This document shows, piece by piece, positions 21,561 through 37,382 of a DNA stretch of 64,000 bases. A model generated the notes under the pieces. That model was not told the DNA's origin and searched no databases. It saw only the letters and a program-made list of their open reading frames with translations. Origin of the DNA: Sipunculus nudus (taxonomy: Eukaryota; Annelida; Sipuncula; Golfingiida; Sipunculidae); the NCBI GenBank assembly GCA_026874595.1, contig CM049314.1, positions 64,514,800 through 64,578,799 on the forward strand, given 5' to 3'. Numbering within the stretch: position 1 is the first letter of the stretch; each line of letters begins with the position of its first letter. The position numbers were made by a program, and so were the translations under genes.

Positions 21561-22830
21561 GCAGAAACGCTGGCCCAGGAAACATATGTCAGTCAAATCC
21601 GAGGATTACCAAATATGGCAAATTCTCAACTTCAGAAATACGGTGTTGGCATAATAGCAAAATTGTCCATTTTATTCCTAAACCAATTATATCAAGTCCA
21701 GCGGGATGAAGCAGAGCCGGAACAATCCATCATCTCTCAATAAGTTTTCAAATCTTCCAATAGGTATCAGTATAAAAAAACGTTGATAGCTTACGCATGT
21801 ATTCCTTAGGGCTTCCAGAATTGCATCACTGAAAAGAGTTCATTTGAAAGAAAAATGGTAACACTCCCTGGCACCAGAAACGTCCCAGTACAATCAATCA
21901 ATGACTGAATCACTCTTTATCATCTCAACCAAAAAATAGCAATTTCCAGGAAAATTCAGTTACGCATAAGCGGCTGGGAAATGATCACTTTCTGGTCTAA
22001 GCACACGTCACGAAATCCTTTACATCCCATTAATCCAAATTCCTTTGGAGCATTTGGCTTTTCTATGATAAAAGACCTTTGTTAGGACTTGTAATGAGAA
22101 AATTCTGCTGAAAGAGCGTGATGTCGACCCTTACTCTACATACATGCGAGGATTTTCCCGCGTAGCGCAAGGCTGGCTGAGCAGACGACAATGAGTCAAC
22201 AGCAGACGATAGAATTGGCCGCTCACGTTCTTGGATGCCGCGCGCGTTTATTGACACCACTGTGGTCCTGCACAGAGCCTCTCATGGCTTTCCAGAGACC
22301 AGTATTGTGGAGATGATGTCCATCGGTGCGGACTGTCAGTCAATTCCGAAAGAGGATTCGTATCTCGCCAACCTGTCTACCTGCACTCTGTTCGCTGGAG
22401 CGTGACCTCAGTGCACTCGTAATGACCGCTCTATCCGAGCATGTTGTGGTCTATGAAAGACGTGACTAAAATTCCACCTTTTCTGCGCCGTCTGAAAGCA
22501 AAAGAAAAAAAAAATATGTTAATAATAATATGGAGTAAGCTTGCGAATTTGATTTTTTAACATCAGAAACTGAACACGTCGAAATTTGTCAGCAAGCAAA
22601 AATGACTAACAATTGGTGAAATTTTCATCGAGGACTTTGTGCTTATTCATCAACAAAAATTGAATATGTAAAAAAAAAGCAGCAGCGATTATTTAGAACT
22701 GTTCATCCTTTTGGTGTGGCCTCTCTCTTATAATTGAACAATTAGTAGCGAATTGGTGCAGACGTTTGACATAGGCAGTTTAAAGTAGTAAGTTTAGAAC
22801 ATGTTGCAAGTACTGAATTCCAAGAATGAG
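21561..22830. other. Upstream flank of the 475-residue gene
   Basis: No gene supported. About 22100-22480 is clearly richer in GC and CpG than its surroundings and contains GCCGCGCGCG and a TGAGTCA (AP-1-type) word. It could be a distal promoter or enhancer of the minus-strand gene, or decayed repeat. Confidence 0.35.
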
Positions 22831-22967
22831 CAAATAAAAGATGTAAGATAATAATACTACTAACACTAATACTACTAATACCGATACTAATACTATTATT
22901 ATTATTTTCAGTATCAGTATTTGTATATTAGTATAAGTAGTATTATGATCTTACATCATTTATTTTG
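22831..22967. repeat. Imperfect inverted repeat, arms about 58 bp
   Basis: The left arm reads CAAATAAAAGATGTAAGAT, then TAATACTACT and alternating CTAATA words. The right arm is its near complement, ending AGTAGTATTATGATCTTACA, then TCATTTATTTTG. The loop is an ATT-rich stretch. Such a fold suggests a small hairpin element or a hairpin RNA precursor. Confidence 0.6.
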
Positions 22968-23045
22968 TCATTATTATTACCCTTTCCGGACTAGCCTGGC
23001 CGTGGTCGCATATATCTGTTTCGACGCAAGAACGGGATATGCATT

Positions 23046-23046
23046 G

Positions 23047-23083
<37 letters not shown>
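23046..23083. repeat. (AAT)n microsatellite
   Basis: About 12 TAA units. Confidence 0.95.
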
Positions 23084-23084
<1 letters not shown>

Positions 23085-23822
23085 TATAGTAATAATATGA
23101 CCAAATATAATAGGTGCCAACGCAAAAAAAATATGAGGGTAGTTGTTCTCGAATGATATTTCTCAATCTCATAATAATAAAAAAAATCGTTAACAATCAA
23201 AATACGAACACATAATAGATAAAACACACCATTTCGCAATCCGGAACCATCGGAATCGTAAAATAAAGTAAACCCGGAAATAGGCCAGGCATAAAATACA
23301 AACTGCACTTTGGAACACGGAAAGTGAACGCCATTTATCATTTCTGTCAGGATCAGCTCACAGCTCCAGTACACCGCACTTGTTTTCCAAATAACTTTCA
23401 CCTCATGAATAACACATCTGACTACCTGGATCGTACGTGCCGGCAAAGACCGGTAAGCTAGATACACTTTCGCCACATTAATATGTAATGAAACTCAGGA
23501 GGTGTTGCAGGAATGGGGCATGGGTGGTCAAAACCAAGAATATATATCCCATGTCTGAAATCATAATTATTCATGTTGAGAGTAGAATGGCAGCAAACAG
23601 TAAAGCAGGGTTCCGAACCTGTTTCCCGATATCTAAAGCAAAATTTAATCGGGTCCTCCATGGCCGATTATTTCTCCACAAGGAGTCATAAAATTGGATT
23701 ATTATTACTTTTAATAATACGAATTTCTCCTTACAGACTCAAATGCCGACAAACAAAGCACAAATAGAAACAGTCTCGGGTGAAAACATAATCTTCTTTG
23801 CGTAGATAATAAGAGACGTCGA

Positions 23823-26800
<2,978 letters not shown>

Positions 26801-26830
26801 CTGAAAAAAAATCTGGATCGGCCCCTGTGG
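26801..26830 (-). mobile_element. Terminus of a GGATCCAG-ended dispersed element
   Basis: On the minus strand it reads CAGGGGCCGATCCAGATTTT, matching the end at 27583-27605 (GGGGCGGATCCAGGATTT). The element body would extend leftwards, but its far end was not found. Confidence 0.45.
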
Positions 26831-27582
26831 CTATGATGATAGCAGCTTGTTAGGATGGGGTCGTGATGAGATTAGACTTTAAGACGTTTCAGGTATAGAT
26901 AGATTCTAGAGTGAATTATCGTCTTCTGTCTGCGGTTCCATGATTTGAATATATTTACATTTCTTTAACATCCACGTATGTCTCTGAACCAGGACACGTA
27001 ATTGTATTTACTCTATTCTACAGACCTATCATGACTTTCTAGTTTAACAGAATACTCATCCGTTCATAAAAACTAAAATTGTGCTATTGAACGTGCTTTG
27101 ACTATTAGGCCGGGTATCAGTGGTTAATATGTAATCTTTGTTTAAAGTCACGGCCGAATATATTAAACAGCACAGTTCACGAAAATATGAGATCTCGCAT
27201 TAATTGATTTGGGTCGCTCTGTATTCTGTGGATGAAAAACCTAAAAAAGACAGTTCTACTCATTTTTATATTTGTGTGAAATTGTTACATATTTGTTTTC
27301 ATTGGGTATGCATTTGTATATTTTAAAAAATCATCTTCCTTTTTCTGTAGAATTTATATGATTTCTGGCTTCTCTGCGTGCATATTGATAAACCGTAGGC
27401 ATTTTCGGTACAGACATTTTTTCACAACGCCTCTTTTACGGATATATGGACTTTTTTTATGCACAAGCTGTTAGTAAACACCGCACATGTTGACAAAAAA
27501 AAACATGTAACTTGGGTGGTTGGTGACGTGTGCAAAAGTAAAATGGTAACATTTTGCAAAACACATTTAATAAAACTCATTT

Positions 27583-27705
27583 TAGGGGCGGATCCAGGAT
27601 TTAGGGAAAAAAAGAGGGGGGGGGTCCAACCCAGCAAAACCAATGAAAAACAAAGAAAAGGCTCCCAGGTCCAGAAAAAGTGGGGTGGGGGGGGGGGGGG
27701 GGTCC
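27583..27705 (+). mobile_element. GGATCCAG-ended element fragment with two poly-G tracts
   Basis: GGGGCGGATCCAGGATTT is followed by A-rich sequence, a G run near 27615-27624, a GGTCCA-type word, and a second, longer G run near 27684-27702 again followed by GTCCAGG. It is related to 6780-6915 by terminus and poly-G position. Confidence 0.5.
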
Positions 27706-27840
27706 AGGCATCTTAATGTTTTCTAAAAGCCTTTACAAAGTCCCCCGCTGGACCCGTTTTGGGACATGCCGACAGATATCCTTATTAAACATGTTAGTTA
27801 CTTGACGACCCCCCACATGATATAGACATGTGTATACAAC

Positions 27841-27940
27841 AAAACAAACTGCCTGTTAGCGATAGCATCGACTTATTATGGCCTATTTTATAATAAAGGT
27901 TCAAGGGGTTATTTTTAGTTAATAGACGCTGGATATCGGG
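27841..27940. repeat. Dispersed repeat with TAGACG core, copy 2
   Basis: ACTGCCTGTTAGC, then CCTATTTTATAATAAAGGTT, then GTTAATAGACGCTGGATATC. Same order of blocks as at 16354-16455. Confidence 0.45.
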
Positions 27941-28119
27941 AAAAAAAAAAAACTTTTATAAAATGGTTAATGTGTATTAGCTATATCTAAAATCGGTAAT
28001 GATTAAATCCATTGTTGCAACCTTTGCTTTAAGACCAACGTTACGAGTGATTCTTCACTTCTGGTCTACATCCTTTGCTACAACTGACCCTGAATCGAGG
28101 TGGATAAACGTATTTGTAT

Positions 28120-28680
28120 AGATAAAAATCCAACTCTGGGCTGTTATCTAGTGAATCCCGAAAAAAATCTACACACGACAGTGAGAGCCAGCGCTCGCCA
28201 CGTGTTCCTGGGAGAGTCCATCAATATTACTTTGTCACCCTCTAAGCGACGGGCAATTGGCCAGGCTTAAATTGGCCGGCGTGCCATTAAATCCGTTACA
28301 CCGGAAGCCGGGTCAATTAGTCTGTTCTATTCCATTGATTTTACAAGGACAGTAAATGAATTATTCGTAACCCTCAGACCTATACACTATCCTTTGCTTG
28401 CCCAGACAGCCCAAACTATCCGTTTAATTACAAGGTGGAGCTTCGTTCATTCTTTCTGAAGGATAAAGGAGGTCCCAGAGAGATAGTCTAAAGTCTGCTA
28501 CAGAAATTGCTCCGACCATTTAATCGGTCTGATTTATTAGTATGCCTTTTCCGAGAGATCTGACCTTTACCGCAGGGTCATGTCCTCTGCATTCAGATAA
28601 TAGAGGTTACAGACTCATACCATCTCTGGAGAACATGCAGAACTTCTACAAGCGACCCAGTGGTCATACAGGCCCATCTG
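28120..28680. promoter_or_regulatory. Enhancer-like single-copy block
   Basis: A stretch of even base composition without simple repeats, in otherwise AT-rich, repeat-broken DNA. It is dense in words of homeodomain, Sox and ETS type: CCATTAAATC, TCAATTAG, TTAATTACA, CATTGAT, ACCGGAAG and two TTGGCC sites. No open frame. The call is by texture alone and needs interspecies conservation to stand. Confidence 0.3.
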
Positions 28681-29789
28681 TTTTTTATTAAAAAAAAGGA
28701 ACAGTGCCTAAGTCTTAAGTGTTTAGGTTAAAAGTACTGATAAACCATCGTCTCTTGTGTAAGAAAATATATATATAAGGTGAATATATACACAAGGTTA
28801 CTAATCCGCCAAAAGTAGATAACTAAAGAGTATGGTGGTTTTCATTGATCCAAAAGATGTATACCTTAAGCGCTTAAACATGTCCTATGTCATCGCAAAT
28901 AAGGATAACTGTGGTGGTTTCTTCATGATCGCTACCAGAATTAGAGCCTCTTACATCGAGAACCAATTATATAATTGATACTCTACCTCAAACTTCGGTT
29001 CCTTAGTAAACCGTAAATTTGTATATTATTATAGTATAATTTAATATCGTTTTACAAACAGTGTCAGTGGTTAAGCCAATGCATTTGTTAATGAAGAACT
29101 TGAATGTACTAACATATATGTACGGACAAACCTAAAAAAAAATCGGAGAACGCCATGTTTCATTACATGATGAAATTTGTAACAGATGCCAAGACTATAT
29201 AATGACTAAATTTTACTGAAATTTATATCTTGTGGAGGATATATAGTTTGGACAAGCATACAAAGGTGTGAATTTCGCTGATAAGACTAGCCCACTAATT
29301 TATCTATCTCTGTATTTTGTCAATTATTCAAATACCGTTTACAGTTATTAACACTTTTAGATATATTGTGTACAAGGTTAATAAACAAGTAAAGATGCTT
29401 GACGAGTCAAAGATTGGGGTAAGGAACAAAGAGTCAAAAGGAAGGAGATACAAAGATCACAGTTTTACATCTACCACTTGCTGGAGAAAATAAATATATA
29501 ATATACTTCATCTTAGAATGTCAAAATAAATGGCGTTCTCTTACCCAGATTTTCTACAACAACTTGTCGCAGAACCGCGTGACCTTATTCCTTGTCATTG
29601 AAGCACGTAGTATAACACATATTTAAACTATTGCTGTCTTCTGAAACCAACTTGTTAGGTAAATTTAGGTTGTGTGTTTGATCAGACTATGAACTTGGAA
29701 CAACATGGCAACAGCATATGCTGAATGAGCTACTTTAATCTCAAGACTTTCATTGCCATCAGGAGCTCACTAACCAGGGATGCCACTGA
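28681..29789. other. AT-rich spacer
   Basis: Nothing recognisable apart from short TA runs near 28765-28790. Confidence 0.5.
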
Positions 29790-30431
29790 AAAATATCGCA
29801 TATGCCTCCATTAGCTCCAGATTATATAGCTGCAACTCATTGCTTTTTGTCTTAGCAGCTGAACTACTGAAAATTACAGAGAGCTCAACACACAGCTGCA
29901 AGGATTCCCACTAGATCATCTAAATATGTCAGCATATCTGAAACATATAAAGATCTTCATTGGAACCCTGTCAAGCAACAAATTGTTTTCAAGATCCTTA
30001 AAATCATTAGGAAAGCACTACATTATATGTGACCAACATACATCACAGAGCTATTGCATCAATATATTCCACCAAGGGAGCTACGATCCACCCATCTAAA
30101 CAACTTTCTTGACCAAGATACCAACATTGGTATGGAAAAAGAGCCTCTGTAGTCGCAGCACCAATCCTCGGTGACTCTATATCAAGTGCAATCAAATGTC
30201 AGACGTGTAACACAACTTTTAAATAACATTTTTAGACATATTTATTGAAAAAATTAATTGTTCACTCAGATTGAGTCTTCATTCTTAGTTTAAACCTGGT
30301 CACTTATCCTTTAGTTAACTTTGAAGAATTTTAGTCTGCATGTTTTATTCATCTAATCTATTTTTTTTTAATCCTCGTGAAGCACATTTGAACATAACAA
30401 TGTGATGAAAAATTTTTTATATACGAAATAA

Positions 30432-30476
<45 letters not shown>

Positions 30477-30480
30477 GGGT
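29790..30480 (+). pseudogene. Decayed 3' end of a CR1/L2-type LINE (reverse transcriptase C-terminus)
   Basis: With frame changes, the plus strand still spells the C-terminal region of non-LTR ORF2. A block like SRL..CNSLLF lies at about 29816-29850, then AARIPTRSSKY (about 29895), DLHW.PVKQQIVFKIL (from 29952), PTYITELLHQYIPPRELRS (about 30030-30090) and, in another frame, YGKRASVVAAPIL (from 30131). TGA and TAG stops interrupt it. The sequence ends in (ATT)n at 30428-30476, the usual simple-repeat tail of CR1/L2-clade elements. It is 5'-truncated, with no trace of the catalytic FADD-type core, so it cannot be autonomous. The motif order is from memory of the family. Confidence 0.8.
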
Positions 30481-31006
30481 TTGAAATGATCTGTCTATAA
30501 TTTGTATACATATATGTTTTTGTGGTACAGCTTCTAGTCTTCAAATCATTCTTTCAAATCATATATAGGTGACAAACATATATTTTCGTCTGTGCTCGAG
30601 ATGGACCTATCTTGATTTCCAAGGTCTTGTCCACCCAGATTCTGTCCAGGAACTTTGAGTTCAAGTCTGAGTCTCTTTAAGAGCGGAATCGAATCAGTAC
30701 GAACTCGAGACAAATTCTGGGATTGAGGCCTACGTCACGGCTGAAGACTAACACGGATCTAAACGCGTGCTTGACCAGGCCTGGGGCCCAGTTTCTGGCC
30801 CACTTACATTGTTACTACTGCGAACATTATGTATCCCTCGACCCCTGTGCTCTTACATTTTATTAAGGAATGCTACAAATAACATCCTACATTTCATACA
30901 GGTTACCTTAATGCATGATAAGATTGGTTTTACATCTTCATCAATTCTGGAAGCAGTTGTATCACGTTTTATCACCGAACATGCACGTCCCTTAGTTTTA
31001 TATATT

Positions 31007-31009
<3 letters not shown>
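30481..31009. other. Spacer right of the LINE relic
   Basis: Nothing supported. Confidence 0.5.

Positions 31010-31066
<57 letters not shown>
31010..31066. repeat. (TA)n microsatellite
   Basis: Pure dinucleotide run of about 28 units. Confidence 0.95.
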
Positions 31067-31070
<4 letters not shown>

Positions 31071-34000
31071 TTAACGATTTCGCGTGATGGATATTACCCA
31101 AAATTTAGATTGCAAAATAGAATTGAAAACAAATATTAAATATGTTTCACTATCAAGTACTTCAGGTCTGTTATATTTGGAATAAGTGTCGTCGATGTCT
31201 GCTTTATATCTGCTCCATTTACTCAGAGCTGGAAAGATTTTCAATTCCTGCGCGAAAAAAACACGTTTTTGGCGTACAGTGCGCACTGATGAGGACAGAT
31301 GTTTATCCATGACATTAGCCGGATGACTCCTTTGTGAAGAGAAAGTCATCATTCTACTCTATATGTACTTCCGTTGCGTCATTTCCGGTCAATTATAACT
31401 ATGCAATTATTCCATTAGAGCTAATAACCCCCGGTGGGGGTAAACCTATGTAAGTAACCACATAATGGGAGAGACCTAATGATCACACGCCGTGTAAGCC
31501 TTAGGGATGCTGTTTGGAGACCAATGCAGCATCTCTGCAGCTTGCAATCAAGACTGCCAGCTTCCCAGGGCAGCAGTTTCAGATCTGCGCTTAAGTTGGA
31601 CTCAGATCATCAATGGCTACATGTTGCCTATCCGCGTTTGAAATTACCAGTACACCATGGGGAACGAATCTGCTAAACCGTACGGAATACAAGTGCCAGG
31701 CTTTAATTAGGATCGCACTGTCAATCCCCTTTGATAAAGTACGTTTACATCAATGTTGGATATATATCAGACTCTGTGTTGTTGGTTTTTTTCTTAGAAC
31801 CCACCAATAAAAACTCTCTTTTGTATTTTACATCCTTAAGATAATGATCGATACAGTTTCTGTTGCTCCGTTCTCCACAGGTGTATTTTTCAAGGCAAAT
31901 TTATTTAATGTTTCAGTGATTCCGGCGGGATACGATCAAATTTCCTAATGGTTTTCATTCTGAGTCGCGACAACTTTGATCATTTTGTTTTTATAATATC
32001 GGCAGAAAGGGTGCAACATCCAGTACATACTAGCTCTGGATTTTTGGTGGATTTCATGGATACATTCGAGTTCGAGCCCCTGGAAAAGTAGAGAAAGTGA
32101 AAAAGAGAGTCAAAGTCCAGAACCGAGTTATGCATCACATCACCGTGAAGCCAGAGGTTGTTCCCATAAAAAAATTAAATAAATAATAATACTTCTTTTA
32201 GGTGTCATGCCACAGCCACGGATCTCTACCTATCACCCCCCCCCCCCCCCCCCAACCCCTTGATTCACCACTCCTCACTATTCCCCCGTTCTGACTTTAC
32301 TTATTTATCTCTGAAAGTTTGAAAGGACTATTAGTTCTGTTAAACAGAATAAAATATGATAGGTCCTTCCACAGTTGAGCTGGGAATGGTGACATCACGT
32401 TTTCCTAATTTAAATATTATTCAAAAAGATATACAGATATCATTACAAAGTTTGCACTGCCAATATAAGTATAGACATCGTCTTTTACTGGAGTTTGAAA
32501 GTTAGGGGTCCAACAAAAGGGAGAAGCTGTGTGTCAGAACGAAATGAATTGAAGTGACAAACTCTAAGGATGCTGATGCTAATTTACATCTGATGATCTT
32601 CTGTGACCTTTATCTATAGCCCTATTGAATCAAGTGTTTGTATGCTATAATAACTTAGTTTTAATTCTAGTATTGTAAAGTAGAATTCAATTGTAGGTGT
32701 CCCTCCTTGGGGTTAAACGGGTGTACTGTACATGGTGAGGTCATGTTTTCGTTATTTGCATATTCTTAAAAATTTATTACAGACATCCCTATTAAACATG
32801 TCATTGTACTCCTACATTGTAAATGTTACGTCTGGTCTGTTAAAGTTTCATCTTTCTAGGTCTAATAATTTCTTTTGAAACATGAGCTAACTAAAAAGCG
32901 CTGAGTCACCTATCTCATATAGAACCGCATCAGTGAATGCCAAAATCTAGCCACAGATATATTGGGATCCAGATTTTCTAAGCCCATTTTATCCATTTTA
33001 TGTACAGCATTACATGGTCATATTTCCTAATGGATCTCTTTCTTACTCGCGACATTCTTAGGCTAATTGTCAGTTGCTATTTAATTGACACCTACAAGCT
33101 TAAACTTTATGGCGGGTTTATACACAATTAAACCCTCGTCCTCCAAATTTCCTTGATTCCGAGAAACGTATATCTTCAATGAATAAGATCAATACATATA
33201 TAATCATATCGTGCGTCATGAAATTGAAAGAACCGTCTTTCGATATTTAATCAATAAATTTTGGTTCGCAAGCACAAGTTAGATTTATGTATTCATTAAA
33301 ATTATGTGTTGCTTTGACGCTCTGCACCAAATTCTGTTTCGTATAGGATTCCCATTGATTTTGTTTTTAATAAATCCTTACTAAATTGTCATATCGATTC
33401 TAAAATAAAATGAGCTGTCACAAACGCATGAGGCTATGGCCTAATTAACTAGATACAGACTAATACCATACCGTGCAAAAGTCTATCATGTCAATATATT
33501 AATGCAGGTCATTGGACACGGGCACAATTAGATGTTTTCAAAGCTGCTGATTGACTGTTTAATGTCAAAAATATTCTTTAAAATGTTACTGTCAAAGTAT
33601 GGTTGAAAGACATGGTACTTACAGCCACAAGTCCCAAATAAATCCGGGTTTTCAAAAGATTTTAACACGTAAATGTTGATCCTTCAAGGATTCAATCTCA
33701 AATGAGGCTTAATTCACTTCAGGGGTCGTAATGACCTTTTCTTGCCGTCTCTAACGGGCAAACAGGTGCACGGAAAAGCATGTTCCATTTACCCCTGCAT
33801 TATCGTGTTTCTGATATAACAGTCCTACTATTTATAACATTCATTTCTTTTTGCATGCTAGTGTGCATGTAGGATGACATTTAAGATGGCAGAATTAGGT
33901 TCAGACTGAGCGAAGTGGCACTGAAAGTTTGATATGATGGAAGGATGCATCTGTGGCGGAAAGGCATTTTTTCTAGGAAAAAGGCAAACCTGTATTAATG

Positions 34001-36284
34001 CCTTTTCGTTGGAAAGGTGAACATTTCAAAGTACAAATGTATTAAGATCCCTGCGCGTAAGTGTAAAACTAGGTATGGCCGTTACATGTTTGCATTTTTT
34101 TTCACGAACCATTCTTATACGAGACTGGAATGTATCTGCTTTCATTTAACAAATGTGTTGCTGTGCTGTGTCACATGACCTGTACCTAGCAGACGGCCGT
34201 TACCCGATCCTGGCGACTGGGGTACATTAAGGTAGCAAAATGGCAAAAACGTATATATTTAACATCTATCCAAAAGTCTGTTGAATCCATAACAGACCTA
34301 TGAAGTATACACAGTTTTAAACCTAGTACAGCTTTCTTTTTGATGTATCTATTTTATATACGTATTATTTTTTTTAATTTTCATTCCATTTGATATGATA
34401 TTTTAAGATTTTATATTTTATAAATTGTTTAAATAGTACTCTGTTTTAAGCACCCAGTAACAACCATTCATTTTAGCGGCGTAATATTAAACTATATGAC
34501 AATATCTCAATATATCTGTTTGATCTTATTTATCCTCTATCATGTCTCCATCTATCTTGAAATTTAAAAATTTGGTTCATATAAAAAATAAATCACTTTT
34601 CAACAAGAAAAATAAAAACAGTAACTCGGTATATATAGTTTATGAGGTCTACAATAAATTTAAAATAACATTTGTTATGATTTTAGATGTAGGGAGTTTT
34701 GCCAATTGTTCTGTCTTAAAGGCTTAGGGAAAGTAAATTAAAAAATCATTCAAAAAGGGATTTTTTTTATAAAATGGAAAGAATACTATACATAGATGTA
34801 ATCAATTTTTGTGAGTACGGAGAATGCCAAGAGGAGGTAGAACCACGTTCCTTTATTAATCACTAGAACATGTCATTTATCCATGGAATAGTGGTACTGG
34901 GAGTCATGGTGTCGCGGAATTTATGACCATCATTAACATTACGGTTTACGACAGTCCGTGGACGCTGAAGCAGTAATTGCCTTCGTATATCCAAAGATAT
35001 ATATTATTTCAGATAAGAAATGAATTTTATCACAGAGACCAGTGAGATTACCAGCGGAATGCCAGCCAGAGGCTATTAAATTTGTCAGGCAGTTGTTAAG
35101 GCTTTCTCATATACGGCCTCAGATAAGCCGCTTTGTCGTGGTTATAGGGGATTTCTCGAGTTTTTATCTATCCCATTGAATCTTTTCAGCATTGTAAGGG
35201 TATATATGTGTACGCCTAATGAGGTAACAAGACACTTGAGTCTAATAAATCAGATTAAACATGTATTTTAATTGAATTCCCTTGGCTATAAAAATACATA
35301 ATAATATGAATATAAATCAATAACAGGTTTATATACGTAAACAATGTAATAAAACGTAGAATAAAGTGAGATAAACATAATGTGCAATTAGCTTCCCAGT
35401 CTAATACTCCGTGTCTTCCAAGCAACGGTATATTCTAACCACATCACCTGATGATCGGGTCACATCCCGTGAAACAGACTGTTGTGAATTTACAGTGTTG
35501 TTTTTCTTCAGAGTGATATATATATATAAAGATACAATTCACGCACAGTCCCTCTTGCTTGTATCATTCAAATTTAAATTAGTCATTTTCAGGAAAATGA
35601 AGTCGTCTCAATTTCGTGTATCATAACCATTACATCGCATTAGATAATTAAATTATCCTGAGCAGATAAAAACCGTATCCAATCTCATTCTAATGATATT
35701 GTACATTACTTTCTTTCTGTGCTGTAAGAAATCTCTATTTTAAAACCATATATGTTGTGTAACCTTCTCGTATACCGGAAATTGCCGCGGACAAAGCAAG
35801 CGAGATCATATACTTTGGGGGAAAAAAAGAAAAAAAATATGAGAAAAATCATTCCTGTTGGAGGAAACTTTAAGTGCTTTTTCTGAAGAAAATAATCTGG
35901 TTACTTCTTTTTCGATTTTTATGAGACATTAAATATACAGCCGGAATGTATGGACCACGGTATTAGATTTCCTGGCTTGGCCGTATAGGATTTCCCTCAT
36001 GGTTAATTCATATACGACATTTCCTTACAATGCTTAACTTAAAGGCCAACTTCTAATGCATGTTTAATGACCATGCAACATACGGTTCATTATATCTTTC
36101 CGTTTCCACTGAAATATAAGAAAATATCTTGAAAAAAGCCGAACAAGTATTTATTACATTTAAAACTTTTTTTTAAATTTTTTTGGTGGAGGTAACAGCC
36201 TTCATTTTTTTAATGCTGACTTAACTAATTCTTAACTAAGTATGTACATCTGCAGACTTTCCATTACGGTTTGGGACTACTTGA
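31067..36284. other. Long unannotated AT-rich region
   Basis: No gene or bounded element supported over more than 5 kb. A C homopolymer lies near 32236-32254. The block at 31480-31700 is less AT-rich and open for 65 codons but has no splice or domain support. The block at 35030-35180 has an even composition like the enhancer candidate at 28.1 kb. Confidence 0.45.
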
Positions 36285-36612
36285 CAGGGCGGTAGCACTC
36301 GCTTCCTATCATTTTTATATCCTGGTGTCACCCAGGCCCAGTGTCTACCGCACTTGCGGGTCCTGGGTGTTTAATCATCCCCATTGCTGGGTCATAACAC
36401 CGAGGAACCCCCCCCCCCCAAAAAAAAAAGACGCACTCATATGTGAGTGATACACGGCTGTAGGGCACAGCCTTCCCATTAAGCCTGTAGAGCGCTCACC
36501 CTGGGTGGGGGCTGACCATGAAAAAACCTCACCGCCTCGGCTGAGATTCGAACCCACGACCTCCCGGCTTTGAGTCCTGCGCTCTACCCTTGAGCCACAG
36601 AAGCTGGTCCAC
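36285..36612 (-). mobile_element. tRNA-derived SINE, family 1, with A and B boxes
   Basis: On the minus strand it starts near 36612 with a tRNA-like head. The A box TGGCTCAAGGG is at 36587-36597 and the B box GGTTCGAATCT at 36544-36554, at tRNA-like spacing. The body contains CAGCCGTGTATCACTCA, TATGACCCAGCAATGGGGAT and CACTGGGCCTGG, all shared in order with the copy at 13579-13797. An A/C homopolymer pair (36409-36429) interrupts the middle. The internal promoter looks intact. Confidence 0.75.
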
Positions 36613-37054
36613 ATTTAAAACTTTGTAAAGTTTTCGTAGAAAACATCTGAGCTTACTAATTTCTTTTCAGGTGAAATGTTTCTCCAAAATAATCTTTTCT
36701 GTATTTCTGGTGTACACCGACTTATTTGTTTCTGCTGTCCATGTAGTTTCCATATTTTCAGTAAACAATATTTTTGGGATCAAATTTTGGAAAATATTGT
36801 AAAATTTATCGTCATATTTGATATAATTTCCTCAGACCTGTTCCCTCTGCAGAGACAACCTTCGGAATTTGGACTAAGACTCTCTTTCTGTAAGCTGGAA
36901 GTTGGTTCGTAGACATTAAAACTGGGCTTTATGGAAACATTTCGAGCCACACAAGTATTCGTCTAGCGTAACTCCACAGATTCTTTGCGTTACATCTCAT
37001 GTATAGAGGCATTATTGTACCTGACACAGCTAAAATAGACAAAATGATACAGAT
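36613..37054. other. Spacer
   Basis: Nothing supported. Confidence 0.5.
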
Positions 37055-37382
37055 TTGCCTCCTCTATGTAGGTTTGCATTTATCCTCGTGGGTATGTGTG
37101 TTTGTGTGTGTGTATTTGTGACACGCAATCATGAAAGAAACCTGATAAAACTTTTTTTCGGCAATGGGGCCTTTGGAGAATCGGTTAGATTTTGGTGCAG
37201 ATTCCACACCTGATTTGGTTCCAGAAATGTCATAAAAGAATATTCACAAATGTACAGTCACTTGCGCCCGAATGAACCTTGGAATACTGGTCGAATAAGT
37301 GAAGGCAAACACGGCTTTTGCATCACACATTAGGGACTCCCCCACCCCCCACACTAGGCGGAGGTTTGCTTTCCTTAGATTA
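37055..37382 (+). mobile_element. MITE, CCTCCGCC-ended family, copy 2
   Basis: Shares with 61829-62176, in the same orientation, a GT-rich block, CAATCATGAAAG, CGGTTAGATTTTGGTG, GGTCGAATAAGTGAAGGCAA and the terminal GGCGGAGGTTTGCTTTCCTT. Non-coding. Confidence 0.6.

Noticed and set aside
36375-36614. 79-codon minus-strand frame
   Set aside because: It is the antisense-free reading of the family-1 SINE, with poly-Gly/Phe from homopolymers.
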